NCBI RefSeq assembly: GCF_047663525.1
Contig: NC_092607.1
Span: 1,149,001 to 1,213,000 of the forward strand
DNA from: Anas platyrhynchos
Taxonomy: Eukaryota > Chordata > Aves > Anseriformes > Anatidae
Reading direction: 5' to 3'
Length of the DNA stretch: 64,000 nt
Below are positions 49,560-64,000 of the stretch, piece after piece (positions within the stretch are counted from its first letter, which is position 1; each line of letters starts with the position of its first letter). The notes under the pieces are model-generated. The model was not told where the DNA came from and did no database searches. It was given only the letters and a program-made list of their open reading frames with translations. The position numbers and the translations under genes were made by a program.

Positions 49560-52100
49560 TTGCATGATTTTATTTTGTGTTCCTAGTTAAAAATATCGAC
49601 TGTGATTTAAAATAAATTAGTAGTACTAGGTACGATCATTTAAGTACAGTATTTCCAACAGTATCTTGTTTTAGGTCAATTTTACTGTTTTTGTATAGAT
49701 TAAGAATCTTCTGATGTGCAGAGGATTCCTCTTTAAAAATTTTCCTTTGTTCCTACAACATAAAATTTAAATGTGAAATTCTGCCCTCAGGTTACAAACA
49801 GATATTTGTTTGATTTAATTAAAAATCAAAAGGAAATAAAAACTGATAGCTTTTAACACTCTAAAATTTCTTTTGAACCTGTACAAGGATCATCAAACAA
49901 CATGATAATGTACATTCTTTGAACCAAGCAATTCTTACTTGTTTTTCCTTTCACTCCAGGATCTTGTATAGATCTTGAAAAGATCTATAGATAAGAGAAA
50001 AGGAATAAGTCAGTGCTGTAGAGATCTGGCAGTCACTCAGGTTTTGAATTTGGCTGTGCAGTTACCAATAAATCTAATTCATTTAACAATTTACATAAAG
50101 TGGTGAGCATTCTGAACTTCTCTTTTTAAAAAATATTACCATGTTTTTTTTATGTTATTTTGGGTCTCTGAAGACCTAGAAAAACAAGTATCTTGATGTA
50201 TCTGTGATTTAGGTGAAGAGCCTTCCTAGAGACGTATGACATGGTAAAGTTTGTCATCAACCCATAGTTTGCAACGTTTTAAATCTTTTACTTGGCTGGG
50301 GAAATGAGGAAGTTTGGATTTGAGGTTGATTTTTTACTCACACCTGATACTATCTATATTCTACTTTACCCTAACTGAAAATCAGCTTTTAGTCTATTGA
50401 GAATTACAGCCTCTGTCCTGTCTTGCAGCATGCTCTGCTTTGAAAGTTTTCAACTTCTGTCTTTTTGCTTTTACAATAAAAAAACTAGTCTTAGCTAGCA
50501 GCGGTATACATTCTTAAAAGCATGGCAGGCCGGAGCAGAGATGTAATAGATAAGTGTTTCTTTTAGCATCAAAGCTGCAGGAAGGTCTGGTGACAGAAGT
50601 AAGGAAGTCCAATTAAATCTTAAATGTGATTGTTATCAAGGTATGTAGGGCTGTTTCCTGATGCAAATAGCTCTTTTTAGCACGGGCAGAAAAGCAGCCT
50701 AATTGAATTTAATTTTATTTCCATTTTAAATGTAAAGGGAAAAAACATACTTTTATGTTTCTACACTCTTATCTGTTAAGGGGTTGTTTCAGTGACTGCT
50801 TAATGAGATTTCAGTTGAAGCTCTTTGCATAAGATGTGCACACACTTTTTGGCTTCTAATTTAGAGCTTTTCACAGTGGGTGAGTTCTTTCTGGTGCATG
50901 ACCTGAAGTCTGTCTTGGTAATGGGTTCCAAAAATATACAAAGCCTGTCCCGTTTTATTGTGCTCCATGAGAATAGAAAGGATGGAATGATGGAAATCCA
51001 TGCTGTTTATTTTCAAAACGTTCCTTTAAAGCATCCATTAACTCTTTTAAAGGTATTCTAATGGATGGCTGTAAGTTATCATTTTCATTTACTCTGCCAG
51101 ATGAGACTTTTCAGAGAGTAGAGTAAGTGAGGGAGTTACAGCTTAATATATCTTTATTAAGCCTTTTTTTTTTTTTTTTTTTTCAAAGCAGCAGAATTCC
51201 TGAAATATCTGAAGTCATCAAAGGTCGCCACAAAGTTTACACATGGGATGAAGTTTAGAGTTCTCTTAGAGTGAACTTGGGAAAATGCAGAGGTTAAGAC
51301 AATAGCATTATTGATTATCTTAGCGAATTCACCTAGCAAGGAATGTGCGGGTAATAACAAAATGGGTTTTAAATGTTTTAGTAAACAAACACAATGTTAG
51401 TTCATTAATTTGTAAACAAAACATGAAGATAAAGAGTAGATACACCTTGTGCAACGCACACTCTATAAATGAAACAGTATGTACTGAAACTTGCAAGTGA
51501 TGGAGATAAAAGGTTGCCCAGCAGTTTTCCACTGCTGCATCTTTAAAAAGAAAAAAAGAAAAAAATAATTTTTCTTTGGGAAAGACTGTACAGTAATTAA
51601 AGAACACACATCCTTACTTTGGGATTTTTTCCAAATCAAAAAGAAGACTTTACTGGAATTGAAATAAAAGTAAGCTGAGCAAAGCAACTATTTTGTACAG
51701 TTTATGACTCTTACACAAATGTGTGTGACAGCAATGTATTTACATTCGTGCTTCAAGCTTTTGCCACTGCATCTGTGTTTGCCTTGATTGGAGTGCCTCT
51801 TCAGACCTCTGCATATCCCACAGGTCCTTTTAGATGTAAAAAGTTTAATTCACTGGTATTTTAATACATTTATTGTATAGGGAGTAAGGAAACTGCTTTT
51901 CAGGAAACCAGATTCAAATTGGGTTAACCTAATATATCACAAGTTTAATTTTGCTAATCAGATTAATTTTCTATTTGCCATTAATATCCTTCTTCTCCAG
52001 TTACATAGTTACAGGAAGAAAAAAAAAAAACACCATACTTTTTATCGAATTTGTTGTTTTCAAACAAGAGCCTGCATGCTGCTTTCAGGCTATCACGTTT
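49560..52100. other. RIOK2-LIX1 intergenic region
   Basis: No coding exon seen. AT-rich, with a 20-nt poly-T run at 51164-51183. Confidence 0.6.
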
Positions 52101-52239
52101 AGTATAGCTTTACATAAGTATTTCCTTATATTTGCAATCTTTTCCATAATTTGAGGGTTTGGGTGAGCAAGAGAGTCTCTTTATTCATTTGGTATGAACC
52201 AGAGAGGTCTTTGCCTCAGCACATCGCCAATAAACCGAT

Positions 52240-64000
<11,761 letters not shown>

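Overview
This is vertebrate nuclear DNA, almost certainly avian. It is AT-rich and gene-poor, with long introns, canonical GT-AG splice sites, polyadenylation signals and one CpG-island promoter. The interspersed repeats are mostly CR1 LINE fragments ending in the bird-type ATTCTATGA-like 3' tail, plus fragments of avian endogenous-retrovirus LTRs. There is no sign of prokaryotic organisation.

Two protein-coding genes are supported, both on the + strand and head to tail. RIOK2, the late pre-40S ribosome maturation RIO kinase, occupies about 36.9-49.55 kb with ten coding exons (36999-49397). LIX1 (limb expression 1) starts at 52534. Its exons 1 (52534-52615) and 2 (62825-62988) are inside and the rest lies beyond the right edge. 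RIOK2-LIX1 is a conserved vertebrate neighbour pair (human 5q15). The matching avian chromosome is expected to be Z, which is inference here.

Layout: 1-27341 is gene-free, with scattered old CR1 tails, a diverged LTR remnant and an unusual T-poor repeat-like block (25921-26290). 27342-29915 is a + strand CR1 with a near-complete 5' half: intact ORF1, and ORF2 cut off just after the endonuclease domain. 29930-36369 is non-coding with one CR1 tail insertion and microsatellites. 36370-37500 is the RIOK2 CpG island, with three perfect NRF1 palindromes, Sp1 boxes and an isolated antisense TFIIIC B-box. RIOK2 follows, with CR1 pieces in introns 3, 4 and 5. A 3.0 kb intergenic gap leads to LIX1, whose 10.2 kb intron 1 holds an ERV LTR remnant (61868-62165).

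The most striking observation is that the RIOK2 reading frame, otherwise clean and co-linear with the family, carries two lesions. Codon 196, split across the exon 5/6 junction, reads TAA where leucine is expected. Exon 8 contains one surplus base, giving a 1,639-nt spliced CDS that should be a multiple of three. RIOK2 is essential, so sequencing or assembly error, a degenerate second copy (segmental duplicate or W-linked gametolog) and a real allele must be told apart. I found no clearly new gene system.
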